Shown piece after piece: positions 1 through 6,943 of a stretch of 64,000 nucleotides of DNA. The position numbers were made by a program, and so were the translations under genes. Position 1 is the first letter of the stretch. The number at the start of each line of letters is the position of its first letter. A model generated the notes under the pieces. It was not told the DNA's origin. It saw only the letters and a program-made list of their open reading frames with translations, and made no database searches. The DNA lies in the NCBI GenBank assembly GCA_023262505.1, contig JALRAP010000005.1, positions 1 to 64,000 on the forward strand, written 5' to 3'. The DNA is from Bacteroidia bacterium. GTDB lineage: Bacteria; Bacteroidota; Bacteroidia; AKYH767-A; OLB10.

Positions 1-188
1 AAAGAAAAATTTTTGTCTTCACAACAATTTTTCTTCATCTTCTTGCTACCACAAGCACATTTATCCTTAGTAACAGTGCCGAAAGAAATAGTCGAAATTT
101 CACCGCCACAATAATGAACAGTTACATTGATACCAAAGGTTGGTATCAAATATAAAAGAAGCAATATTGTAACTACGAATTTTTTCAT
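1..188 (-). CDS. HYC_CC_PP family small protein (partial, 3' end outside window)
   Basis: Not in the ORF track because it runs off the window edge. Read on the minus strand it starts MKKFVVTILLLLYLIPTFGI, a clear signal peptide or membrane anchor, followed by the motif VTVHYCGGEI and then a Lys/Cys-rich stretch with CACGSKK and KKNCCEDK. The HYC triplet followed by a CC pair is the hallmark of the small Bacteroidota family named HYC_CC_PP; the PP motif would lie beyond the visible 62 codons. Members are about 120-140 aa exported proteins of unknown function; the Cys/His content hints at metal contact, but that is inference. The start ATG is followed immediately by the hydrophobic segment, so the start is well supported. 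Confidence 0.8.
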   Translation of the reverse strand, partial: MKKFVVTILLLLYLIPTFGINVTVHYCGGEISTISFGTVTKDKCACGSKKMKKNCCEDKNFS

Positions 189-943
189 TAATTGGATAAC
201 GCAAAGTTAAGTAAAATATTGTGCAGGGTCAGTTTTATTTCTGTCAAAGTCGTCTTATGGGCGTTGGCAAAAAATGGCTCTTTTGGTTTTGCGAAGGTTC
301 GGCTTGTGTGTCGGGCAAAACCAAATGTGCCATTTGTGCGACTGGCTAAAATTGTTTTTAAAAAATGCGGGGCGGAAAAAAAATAAAAAACATTGGGTTG
401 GCTAAGGTGTCGGCTTGGTTGCCGTTTCTTTTCAGTAAGTTCTGTTTGTCGTTGGTTCTCTGTCAAAATGGTTTACTTTTTTCGTTTTGTTTTCTGGCTG
501 TCGATGGTTGTTGGGTCGTCCGCTACGCTTGCACCTAACTCAGTTATATGCGCTATGATTAATCGCTTATTGGATTAAACTAGGTTTATATGCGCAATAT
601 CATTTGACTTATAAGCCCTTCAAAATTAATCAAAAACAGGAGAATAACTATATCAATCAACAACTACCTACAACGATCAACAACCGCCAACTCCCTCTCA
701 ATACTTCTCCCGAATCTTGTCTTCCACAAAGGCAAGATTTATGAATCAACCACACGATACCGGCTTCTGGCAGAGCGTGGGAAAACTTGGATTTTAGCCA
801 TCCTGGCTTGTTCCAAAGCGTTGTTAAGGATTTGATTCATGAATTGGTTGTTTTTTAAATGCCTAATATTAACAATCAATCACTGTCAAATAGGGTCAAT
901 GGCTAGGAGAAAAACACCGTGAAAAGATGGTAAAATCACCGTC

Positions 944-987
944 TGGCAATTGGCAATGGATATATATATACCATTGCCAAATTGCCA
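944..987. repeat. Long hairpin with TA-repeat loop
   Basis: The left arm TGGCAATTGGCAATGG (944-959) is the reverse complement of the right arm CCATTGCCAAATTGCCA (971-987) apart from one inserted base. The loop is ATATATATATA. Each arm itself contains the direct repeat TGGCAAT. There is no T-run after it on either strand, so it is not a standard intrinsic terminator. It could be an operator, a miniature-element remnant or a cruciform-forming site. Confidence 0.7.
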
Positions 988-1245
988 ACAGAGATATGAT
1001 TTTAAAAATTGCCGAAAATTCTCTTTGCGAAAGCGTGCACTGGTGAGCGAAAGAGATGATTCATTTCATTTGAAATGGAGTAGAGGTAAAAAAGCGGCTA
1101 AAGATTTTATCATGTCCGGAGGGTTCATTATATTTGTTGCACCAAAGAGGTGACTAAATTGAGAGTCAAGTCCCCCAACTTTCGGACTTGGTTTCCTTCC
1201 GGTGACCCCTTTGGCAAGACAAGTAAGTAACATCAAGGAAATTAG

Positions 1246-1285
1246 ATACTTAGGAGTTGAGGTTCATAATCCTCTCTCTCCGCCA
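1246..1285 (+). other. tRNA-Ser-like 3' end (probable tRNA remnant)
   Basis: The segment GAGGTTCATAATCCTCTCTCTCCGCCA resembles the T-arm, acceptor 3' strand and encoded CCA of a serine tRNA, whose acceptor would be GGAGAGA/TCTCTCC. The T stem is four base pairs (GAGG/CCTC) and the T loop carries an extra base (TTCATAAT instead of TTCGAAT-like). No GGAGAGA 5' acceptor strand lies at the expected distance; only TGAGAGT about 125 bases upstream could pair partly. It is followed directly by a strong terminator, as a tRNA would be. Most likely a decayed or partly duplicated tRNA gene, for instance an attachment-site remnant; a functional tRNA is unlikely. Confidence 0.35.
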
Positions 1286-1296
1286 AAACACAACCC

Positions 1297-1323
1297 AATG
1301 CCCCGCAATAGCGGGGCATTTTT
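1297..1323 (+). terminator. Intrinsic terminator
   Basis: Perfect 10-bp stem AATGCCCCGC / GCGGGGCATT with AATA loop, followed by further T residues to 1323. It lies just downstream of the tRNA-like 3' end. Its flanks (CACAACCCAATGC before, CATTTGCT after) recur in inverted orientation in the repeat cluster that follows. Confidence 0.8.
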
Positions 1324-1331
1324 CATTTGCT

Positions 1332-1930
1332 GATGAGCCAAGCTTGCTTGAGCGAAATCGAGCAAATGAAAATTGCAAGGCACGCAGTGCCTGCATTGGG
1401 TTGTGATTTGATGCCTCACACTATGGGAAAACGGCTCGCTTTAGCGAGACGTAATCCTAAATATTTACACGGTACTTCGCAGGCCTCCCACCAAGGGTAA
1501 TCCAAATCTCAAAAGAGATGAGCCAAGCTTGCTTGAGCGAAATCGAGCAAATGAAAATTGCAAGGCACGCAGTGCCTGCATTGGGTTGTGCTTTGATGCC
1601 TACCTCCATGGGAACATCGGATCGGGAAGCAAAGCGAAGCATGCTTCCCGATAATCCAATACTAAAAAGGCATAAGCCAAGCTTGCTTGAGCGAAATCGA
1701 GCAAATGAAAATTGCAAGGCACGCAGTGCCTGCATGAGGTTGTGCTTTGATGCCTCACACTATGGGAAAACGGCTCGCTTTAGCGATACGCAATCCTATA
1801 TATTTACACGGTACTTCGCAGGCCACCCTCAAGGGCTCATCAACCGAGGGGAGATAATACGTTTCCCTTTAAATTCTATTCTAATTTCGAATCCATTCCA
1901 CCGAGGCATTTACATGGCACTTCGCTAGCC
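1332..1930 (-). repeat. Three-copy terminator-like repeat cluster
   Basis: A 74-bp core occurs at 1332-1405, 1517-1590 and 1671-1744, nearly identical in all three. Copies 1 and 3 continue to match for about 80 bases more (through TATTTACACGGTACTTCGC), while copy 2 diverges into a different hairpin (GGGAAGC...GCTTCCC). A weak fourth tail (GCATTTACATGGCACTTCGC) sits at about 1906-1930. Read on the minus strand each core holds the hairpin TGCAGGCAC/GTGCCTTGCA followed by AATTTTC, that is, a terminator-like element. A second small hairpin CTCGCTTTAGCGAG lies in the extended part of copy 1. No transposase is nearby. Confidence 0.8.
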
Positions 1931-2124
1931 TTTGTGAACAGGTATTTAAAGAGCTACTCACTATCTCCACTAAGGAAAAAACTCTATGAACAATCAATCA
2001 AGTTGTTTTTCATTTTCAACGCAATTAGATGTAAATAACCTAAAGAAATTAAAATCAACTTCGATAATTTGCCAATCCCAATCCTTTATCAGACCTTAGC
2101 ATAACACACATAACCACCTTCCAC

Positions 2125-3666
2125 ATGAAAAAACTCGTATACCTTGTTGCCGTGCTATTGATGACAAACGGTTGCTCAAAGCCTGAATTGGATGAAGCAC
2201 CTGCCAGCAGTGACGTTCTCGTTCAAAAAGAAAACCTAACCGATGCTCCAACGGGTGATGCACTTTCCAAAACGGCAGTGGACGACATCATAGTCGGGAT
2301 GCGCCAAAGCAAAGGCGATTTCCAATGGGATTGGGTTGATTTGAAAACCATTTGGAGTGCTATCCAACACAGCGATCAAACAGTAGCTATCGGCTACAAA
2401 CCCTACTACGAAGGGGATATTTCATCCAAACTGCATTCACTGGACCTGACCAAAGGTGACTATAAAACCGTACACGATGCGTTAATCAAATTCATTGTAG
2501 AAGAAGCAAACAAGCAATCTGCAATCAGATTGGATTGGAACGATTTGTTGGTGGAAGATGACCCATATCTTCCAATTCTCACCATCCGCACCAGCGATAA
2601 ACACCTGCTCACCGCACTGTTCAACCTGAAAAACGTTCGCTACATTGAGCCGTTGGATTACCGTCCTGCATCCCCCAACAAGGTGATGTCAACCTCAGGA
2701 TGCAGTCCGAGTACAGAACCCTTAAACACCGCCGATTATACCACAATCACACCCAATGCGGTTTTACCTTGGAACTTCAATAATCATAATATTTCTCAAG
2801 CATGGACTTTGGCACAAGGCAGCGGAATCACAGTGGGAGTTATAGATGCAGGATTGAGCTCCGCCCAACCCCTATTAGGCTCACAATTCAATAATGGAGA
2901 TTCCAATGTTGGCAGAACCGTCTTAGCTGAATACACTTATGGAACATCTGCCTACACCGGCTGCTCACATGGCAACAGCATGTCCGCACAAGCTGTTGGA
3001 CCGCGCAACAACCAAGGCGCTGCCACCGGCGTTGCTTATAAAAGTAACTTGTATTTCATTCGAGGCTGCGAGGATGTGGTACTGGATTTGTCATCGGAAC
3101 GAACAGCCGTTAAGAATGCCTGCACCCGATTGGGTAACAACAGAGACGTTAAGGTCATCTCAATGAGTATAGGAACGCCATTCTCCAGCAGTGTGCTTAA
3201 AGACGGTGTTGATTACGCGTATGGGAAAGGTAAACTTATCATGGCCGCGGCTGGCACATCTCTTGATTTCACCACTTGGTATGGTGTGATTTATCCAGCC
3301 GCCTACTCCTCCTGTGTGGCAGTTACCGGCATAAAAGACAATGGAGCAACTTGCGCATCGTGCCATGACGGTAGTCAAGTAATGTACACCATCGTTATGG
3401 AACGTGCTGCTAACAGCAACCGTAATTCCTTGGCATTGCCTCCATCCGGAACAACTCCCAATTACATCGGAGGAAGCTCATCGGCCACTGCAACTGCAGC
3501 AGGTATTGCCGCCGTAGTTTGGAGTGCCCGCCCACGCATGACACGTGCACAGGTAATGAACTGCCTGACCTCCACTTCCCAATATTATCCTACCAGAACC
3601 TCCTCAAAAGGGTTCGGGAATCTGAATGCACTGGCTGCAACGAATTTTGCAATAGCGAATTATTAA
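2125..3666 (+). CDS. S8 (subtilisin) family serine peptidase, lipoprotein
   Basis: 513 aa. The N-terminus MKKLVYLVAVLLMTNGC is a lipoprotein signal with a lipobox ending at Cys17, so the protein is probably anchored in an envelope membrane. A region of about 210 aa without recognised motifs precedes the subtilase domain, perhaps a propeptide. The catalytic triad is visible: Asp241 in GVIDAG, His282 in CSHGNS and Ser452 in GGSSSATA. The oxyanion-hole Asn normally found in AAGN is replaced by Thr378 (MAAAGTS), as seen in some divergent subtilases; activity is likely but not certain. Six or more Cys lie in the catalytic domain. A terminator follows at 3693, so it appears monocistronic. Confidence 0.88.
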   Translation: MKKLVYLVAVLLMTNGCSKPELDEAPASSDVLVQKENLTDAPTGDALSKTAVDDIIVGMRQSKGDFQWDWVDLKTIWSAIQHSDQTVAIGYKPYYEGDISSKLHSLDLTKGDYKTVHDALIKFIVEEANKQSAIRLDWNDLLVEDDPYLPILTIRTSDKHLLTALFNLKNVRYIEPLDYRPASPNKVMSTSGCSPSTEPLNTADYTTITPNAVLPWNFNNHNISQAWTLAQGSGITVGVIDAGLSSAQPLLGSQFNNGDSNVGRTVLAEYTYGTSAYTGCSHGNSMSAQAVGPRNNQGAATGVAYKSNLYFIRGCEDVVLDLSSERTAVKNACTRLGNNRDVKVISMSIGTPFSSSVLKDGVDYAYGKGKLIMAAAGTSLDFTTWYGVIYPAAYSSCVAVTGIKDNGATCASCHDGSQVMYTIVMERAANSNRNSLALPPSGTTPNYIGGSSSATATAAGIAAVVWSARPRMTRAQVMNCLTSTSQYYPTRTSSKGFGNLNALAATNFAIANY

Positions 3667-3692
3667 TCTGAAATACAATTAATTAAACCTAT

Positions 3693-3720
3693 GAGCCGTT
3701 CCATTTGGAGCGGCTTTTTT
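3693..3720 (+). terminator. Intrinsic terminator after the S8 peptidase gene
   Basis: GCCGTTCC-ATTT-GGAGCGGC stem (with one mismatch) followed by TTTTTT, 27 bases after the stop codon. Confidence 0.8.
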
Positions 3721-3787
3721 GTTATAAATCCCTAATTAAAACCACGCAGCACCTCATTATCTTTACACATCATATCATACCACAGCT

Positions 3788-5260
3788 ATGAATCAAGTTC
3801 GCCGATTATTCCTCTGCATCATAACCACTAGCTCGGTGGTCTTTTCCGCCTCGGCTCAAAGCCTGCAGGCCGTTTTTACACATCGCACCTTTTACTCCCC
3901 TGAACAAGGTCCATACGTGGAGACCTATCTCTCGGTGGTTGGAAATAGCGTGAAATACGCACCCACTGCGAATGGTAAGTTTCAAGCGGCCATTGAGGTA
4001 GGAGCCACTTACAAAAATGCCGCTGGCAAAGTTGTTCATGCCGACCGCTATAATTTATTGAGCCCCGAAGTGACCGATTCATCCAAGAACGCTTTCAACT
4101 TTTTGGATCAGCAAAGGGTTCAACTTCCCAATGGAGAGTACACATTGGAGCTTACCGTGCTCGACAAAAACCGTGGTACAAAGCCAGCCACCATCAACAA
4201 CACCATAAAACTGGAATACTATGAAAACATTATTGCTATTTCAGATATTCAATTGGTAGATCAGTTTACTCCTAGCACAGCCACCTCCATGATCACCAAA
4301 AGCGGCTATGATGTAGTACCATTTGCAGACAATTTTTATCCACCATCAATCGAGAAGATCCGTTTTTATGCAGAGGTTTACAACACCAATAAGGTTATAG
4401 GGGAAAATCCCTACTTGCTCTCATTCCACATAGAGAGCGAGGAGTCGAAACGCAAGTTGGATAACCTGAGTGGCTTCGTGAGACAACAAGCCGCTGCTGT
4501 AAACGTGATGATGCGAGAGATATCAATCAAGGATCTTCCTTCAGGAAACTACAACCTTATTTTAGAAGCGAGGAACAGTCAGAATGAAATACTGGCCACC
4601 AAATCCGTTTTCTTCCAGCGCAGCAACCGATTGGCCTTGCCAGAGGGGGATGATTTCAGCAAGCTGGATGTGACTAACACCTTTGCATCCGCATTCACTA
4701 ACAAAAACGAACTCACAGACCATATCCTTTCGCTTGTTCCAATAGCTAGTAGCATCGAGCTTATCTTTATCGACAACCAATTGAAGCTCTCTGAATTGCC
4801 TCTGATGCAAAAGTTCTTTTATGACTTCTGGTTGCGCCGCAGTCCGGTGAGTCCTGAAAGTGCTTGGATCACCTATCGCACTGAAGTAATCAAGGTGAAT
4901 TCGGAATTCGGCACGAAAATAATGCGCGGATATGCCACTGAGCGTGGACGTGTTTACCTGCAGTATGGAGCACCCAACACCATTAGTCGAAATTACACAG
5001 AACCCAGTGCTTACCCTTATGAGATATGGCATTATTACAAATTAGGCAATCAAAGCAATCGTAAGTTCGTATTCTACAACCCGGATTTGGTTACCAACGA
5101 TTTCCAATTGTTGCATTCGGATGCATTGGGTGAGCCTTTTAATAACCAATGGGAGGTGCTCTTACAAAAACGGAATACTCAGTCGAGGGACTACGATAAC
5201 GAGTACAAGGGCGATTATTACGGCAACAAAGCCAAGGAGAATTTTACCATACCAAAATAA
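3788..5260 (+). CDS. GWxTD domain-containing secreted protein
   Basis: 490 aa with a signal peptide (cleavage after SASAQ). The C-terminal third carries the GWxTD region typical of Bacteroidota: FFYDFWLRRS, then RGYATERGRVYLQYGAP and YEIWHYYK. The rest is predicted beta-rich with no catalytic motif that I recognise. GWxTD proteins are exported and of unknown function, and occur in gliding or T9SS-bearing bacteria. A weak -7-like TATCTTTA lies at 3758-3765. The stop codon overlaps the only plausible start of the downstream glycosyltransferase, suggesting translational coupling. Confidence 0.85.
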   Translation: MNQVRRLFLCIITTSSVVFSASAQSLQAVFTHRTFYSPEQGPYVETYLSVVGNSVKYAPTANGKFQAAIEVGATYKNAAGKVVHADRYNLLSPEVTDSSKNAFNFLDQQRVQLPNGEYTLELTVLDKNRGTKPATINNTIKLEYYENIIAISDIQLVDQFTPSTATSMITKSGYDVVPFADNFYPPSIEKIRFYAEVYNTNKVIGENPYLLSFHIESEESKRKLDNLSGFVRQQAAAVNVMMREISIKDLPSGNYNLILEARNSQNEILATKSVFFQRSNRLALPEGDDFSKLDVTNTFASAFTNKNELTDHILSLVPIASSIELIFIDNQLKLSELPLMQKFFYDFWLRRSPVSPESAWITYRTEVIKVNSEFGTKIMRGYATERGRVYLQYGAPNTISRNYTEPSAYPYEIWHYYKLGNQSNRKFVFYNPDLVTNDFQLLHSDALGEPFNNQWEVLLQKRNTQSRDYDNEYKGDYYGNKAKENFTIPK

Positions 5261-6294
5261 ACACAATCAATCAGCCCAGGCTTATCAAGACCGCTGTAGT
5301 CATACTGAATTGGAATGGCCGAGGGCTGCTAGAACGCTTTCTGCCGAAACTTTTGCCTACCCTCGGCCCTGCGACCGAACTTGTGGTGGCCGATAACGCC
5401 TCCACGGATGATTCTGTTGCTTGGATGCGTACGCATCATCCCGATGTCCGAATCATTCAAAACAGCACCAACCTCGGTTTTGCCGATGGCTATAACGAGG
5501 CCTTGAAATCGGTAGATGCCCAATACTACCTTTTGCTGAACTCTGATGTGGAGGTTACAAGCGGCTGGCTTGAGCCACTGGTAACAGCAATGGACTCCGA
5601 CCCAAAACTGGCTGCTTGCCAGCCCAAGTTACTTTGGGAAAAAAAAAGAGACCAATTCGAATATAGCGGCGCATGCGGTGGTTTCATCGACCATCTAGGC
5701 TATCCATTTTGCAGAGGAAGGGTATTCGGACAATTGGAGCAAGATCAAGGACAATATGATCAACCTTGCGACATATTTTGGGCTTCCGGGGCTTGCATGA
5801 TGGTGCGTTCCTCTGTTTACAAAGAACTCGGAGGATTCGATCCGGTGTTTTTTGCACATATGGAAGAGATTGATTTCTGTTGGCGCATGCGCAACTCCGG
5901 ACACAACATAAGATGCATACCACATTCAGTCGTATACCATGTTGGAGGAGCCACTTTGCCAAAGAATAATTCGCGGAAAACGTTTTTGAATTTCTGCAAC
6001 AACTTATCCATGCTTTGGAAAAACCTGCCGGATGATCGCCTCTTTCCTGTTATCGCCCTCAGACTTATTTTGGATGGCATTGCAGGAATCAAATTCGCCA
6101 CTGAAGGGCATTTCAAAGACTGTATTGCCATTGTAAAAGCCCACTTCGTGTTTTACAACAGGGTTATGGCAGGCAAGCTCAAGCGAAGCAGCAAAATCCT
6201 ACCAACCCACCACACCATGTATTCCAAAAGTCTCGTTTGGCAGCACTATGTGCGAGGAGTCGACAAATTCTCGGAATTGAAATTTAGAAACTGA
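5257..6294 (+). CDS. Glycosyltransferase family 2 (non-canonical start)
   Basis: The ORF track begins at an internal TTG (5353) and loses the first beta strand of the GT-A fold. In frame upstream the sequence reads LIKTAVVILNWNGRGLLERF, which is the canonical GT2 opening, so the gene must start before 5281. Between the upstream stop (5197) and that point there is no ATG, GTG or TTG; the best candidate is ATA at 5257, overlapping the TAA of the GWxTD gene as ATAA, which mimics the common ATGA overlap. Motifs: VVADNASTDDS (nucleotide binding), LLLNSDVEV (DxD-like metal site), and MEEIDFCWRM (catalytic-base region). It resembles rhamnosyltransferase-type GT2 enzymes of cell-surface glycan synthesis. 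Start is inference; family is secure. Confidence 0.82.
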   Translation: MNTINQPRLIKTAVVILNWNGRGLLERFLPKLLPTLGPATELVVADNASTDDSVAWMRTHHPDVRIIQNSTNLGFADGYNEALKSVDAQYYLLLNSDVEVTSGWLEPLVTAMDSDPKLAACQPKLLWEKKRDQFEYSGACGGFIDHLGYPFCRGRVFGQLEQDQGQYDQPCDIFWASGACMMVRSSVYKELGGFDPVFFAHMEEIDFCWRMRNSGHNIRCIPHSVVYHVGGATLPKNNSRKTFLNFCNNLSMLWKNLPDDRLFPVIALRLILDGIAGIKFATEGHFKDCIAIVKAHFVFYNRVMAGKLKRSSKILPTHHTMYSKSLVWQHYVRGVDKFSELKFRN

Positions 6295-6301
6295 AACCAT
6301 C

Positions 6302-6913
6302 ATGAAAATCATTTGTGTTGGACGCAATTATGCGGAACATGCCAAAGAATTGAACAATCCGGTAAACGATAAGCCGGTAATATTTTTGAAACCCGAAACC
6401 GCCCCATTGATCGGCAAACTGCCGTTTTTCATCCCCGACTTTTCCAAAGATGTACACCACGAAGCAGAAATCGTGGTGCGCATCAACAAGACGGGCAAGA
6501 ACATTGAAGAGAAATTCGCACACAGGTATTACAACGATGTCACCATAGGAATTGATTTCACTGCACGCGATTTGCAATCGGAATTGAAAAGCAAAGGACT
6601 ACCGTGGGAACTTTCCAAAGCATTCGACGGCTCTGCACCATTTGGCGAATTCATACCAAAAGAAACCGCCATGCGTGATGGTGCGATTAAATTCCATTTA
6701 CTGAAGAATGGAGCGGTAGTACAAGAAGGAACATCCGCCGACATGATTTTTCATATCGACCGAATCATATCCTTCGTTTCCGAATATTTCACCTTGAAAA
6801 TCGGTGACCTCATTTTCACCGGCACTCCTAAAGGCGTTGGACCGGTTAAGTCAGGCGACTTATTGGAGGGGTTCATTGGTGACAAGAGATTGCTGGAGGT
6901 GAAAGTCAGGTAA
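6302..6913 (+). CDS. Fumarylacetoacetate hydrolase (FAH) family protein
   Basis: 203 aa, the usual length for the short, single-domain FAH members (YcgM/FAHD1 type). Visible are KPETAP, the metal-binding HHEAEIVVRI with paired Glu residues, IGIDFTARDLQ, and the C-terminal signature FTGTPKGVGPV. Members act on acylpyruvates, oxaloacetate or 2-hydroxyhepta-2,4-dienedioate in the cytosol, using Mg2+ or Mn2+; the exact substrate cannot be read from sequence. It follows the glycosyltransferase by 7 bases and probably shares its transcript. No aromatic degradation genes are nearby, so an oxaloacetate or acylpyruvate clean-up role is more likely than a dedicated catabolic role. Confidence 0.87.
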   Translation: MKIICVGRNYAEHAKELNNPVNDKPVIFLKPETAPLIGKLPFFIPDFSKDVHHEAEIVVRINKTGKNIEEKFAHRYYNDVTIGIDFTARDLQSELKSKGLPWELSKAFDGSAPFGEFIPKETAMRDGAIKFHLLKNGAVVQEGTSADMIFHIDRIISFVSEYFTLKIGDLIFTGTPKGVGPVKSGDLLEGFIGDKRLLEVKVR

Positions 6914-6922
6914 ATATGAATC

Positions 6923-6930
6923 TATGTTTG
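6923..6930 (+). promoter_or_regulatory. Bacteroidota -7 promoter element (TATGTTTG)
   Basis: Exact match to TAnnTTTG, 13 bases before the GTG start of the T9SS adhesin gene. No good -33 TTTG is visible at the usual distance. Confidence 0.5.
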
Positions 6931-6943
6931 TAAATTAGCGACA

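Larger units (their letters stand above)
189..2124. other. Long gene-poor stretch (about 1.9 kb)
   Basis: No convincing protein gene. ORFs called here are short, lack recognisable domains, and two of them (1518-1928 plus and 1457-1735 minus) consist of repeat DNA. From about 236 to 530 the plus strand is strongly G/T-rich and C/A-poor, unlike the neighbouring genes, and ends in CGCTACGCTTGCACCTAACT; a decamer TTATATGCGC occurs twice downstream (about 544 and 587). Further on are a long hairpin (944-987), a tRNA-like 3' end with terminator (1246-1323) and a repeat cluster (1332-1930). This looks like a site of past insertion and decay rather than a regulatory region of one gene. Confidence 0.6.

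Noticed and set aside
531-600. ACCTAAC (RYYYAAC) followed by CAGTTATATGCGC, looking like an integron attC end
   Set aside because: No GTTRRRY partner at 57-141 bases and no inverted repeat between; the TTATATGCGC copies are direct repeats.
950-1153. 67-aa ORF
   Set aside because: It begins inside the long hairpin and has no recognisable domain or export signal.
1518-1928. 136-aa ORF on the plus strand
   Set aside because: It is built from the repeat copies; the repeated SLLERNRANENCKARSA-type peptide only reflects the DNA repeat.
1986-2099. 37-codon ORF (MNNQSSCFSFS...), considered as a peptide natural-product precursor
   Set aside because: No leader-like motif, no modification or export enzymes nearby, and no promoter match.
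4562-5032. 156-aa minus-strand ORF
   Set aside because: Antisense shadow of the GWxTD gene, no domain of its own.
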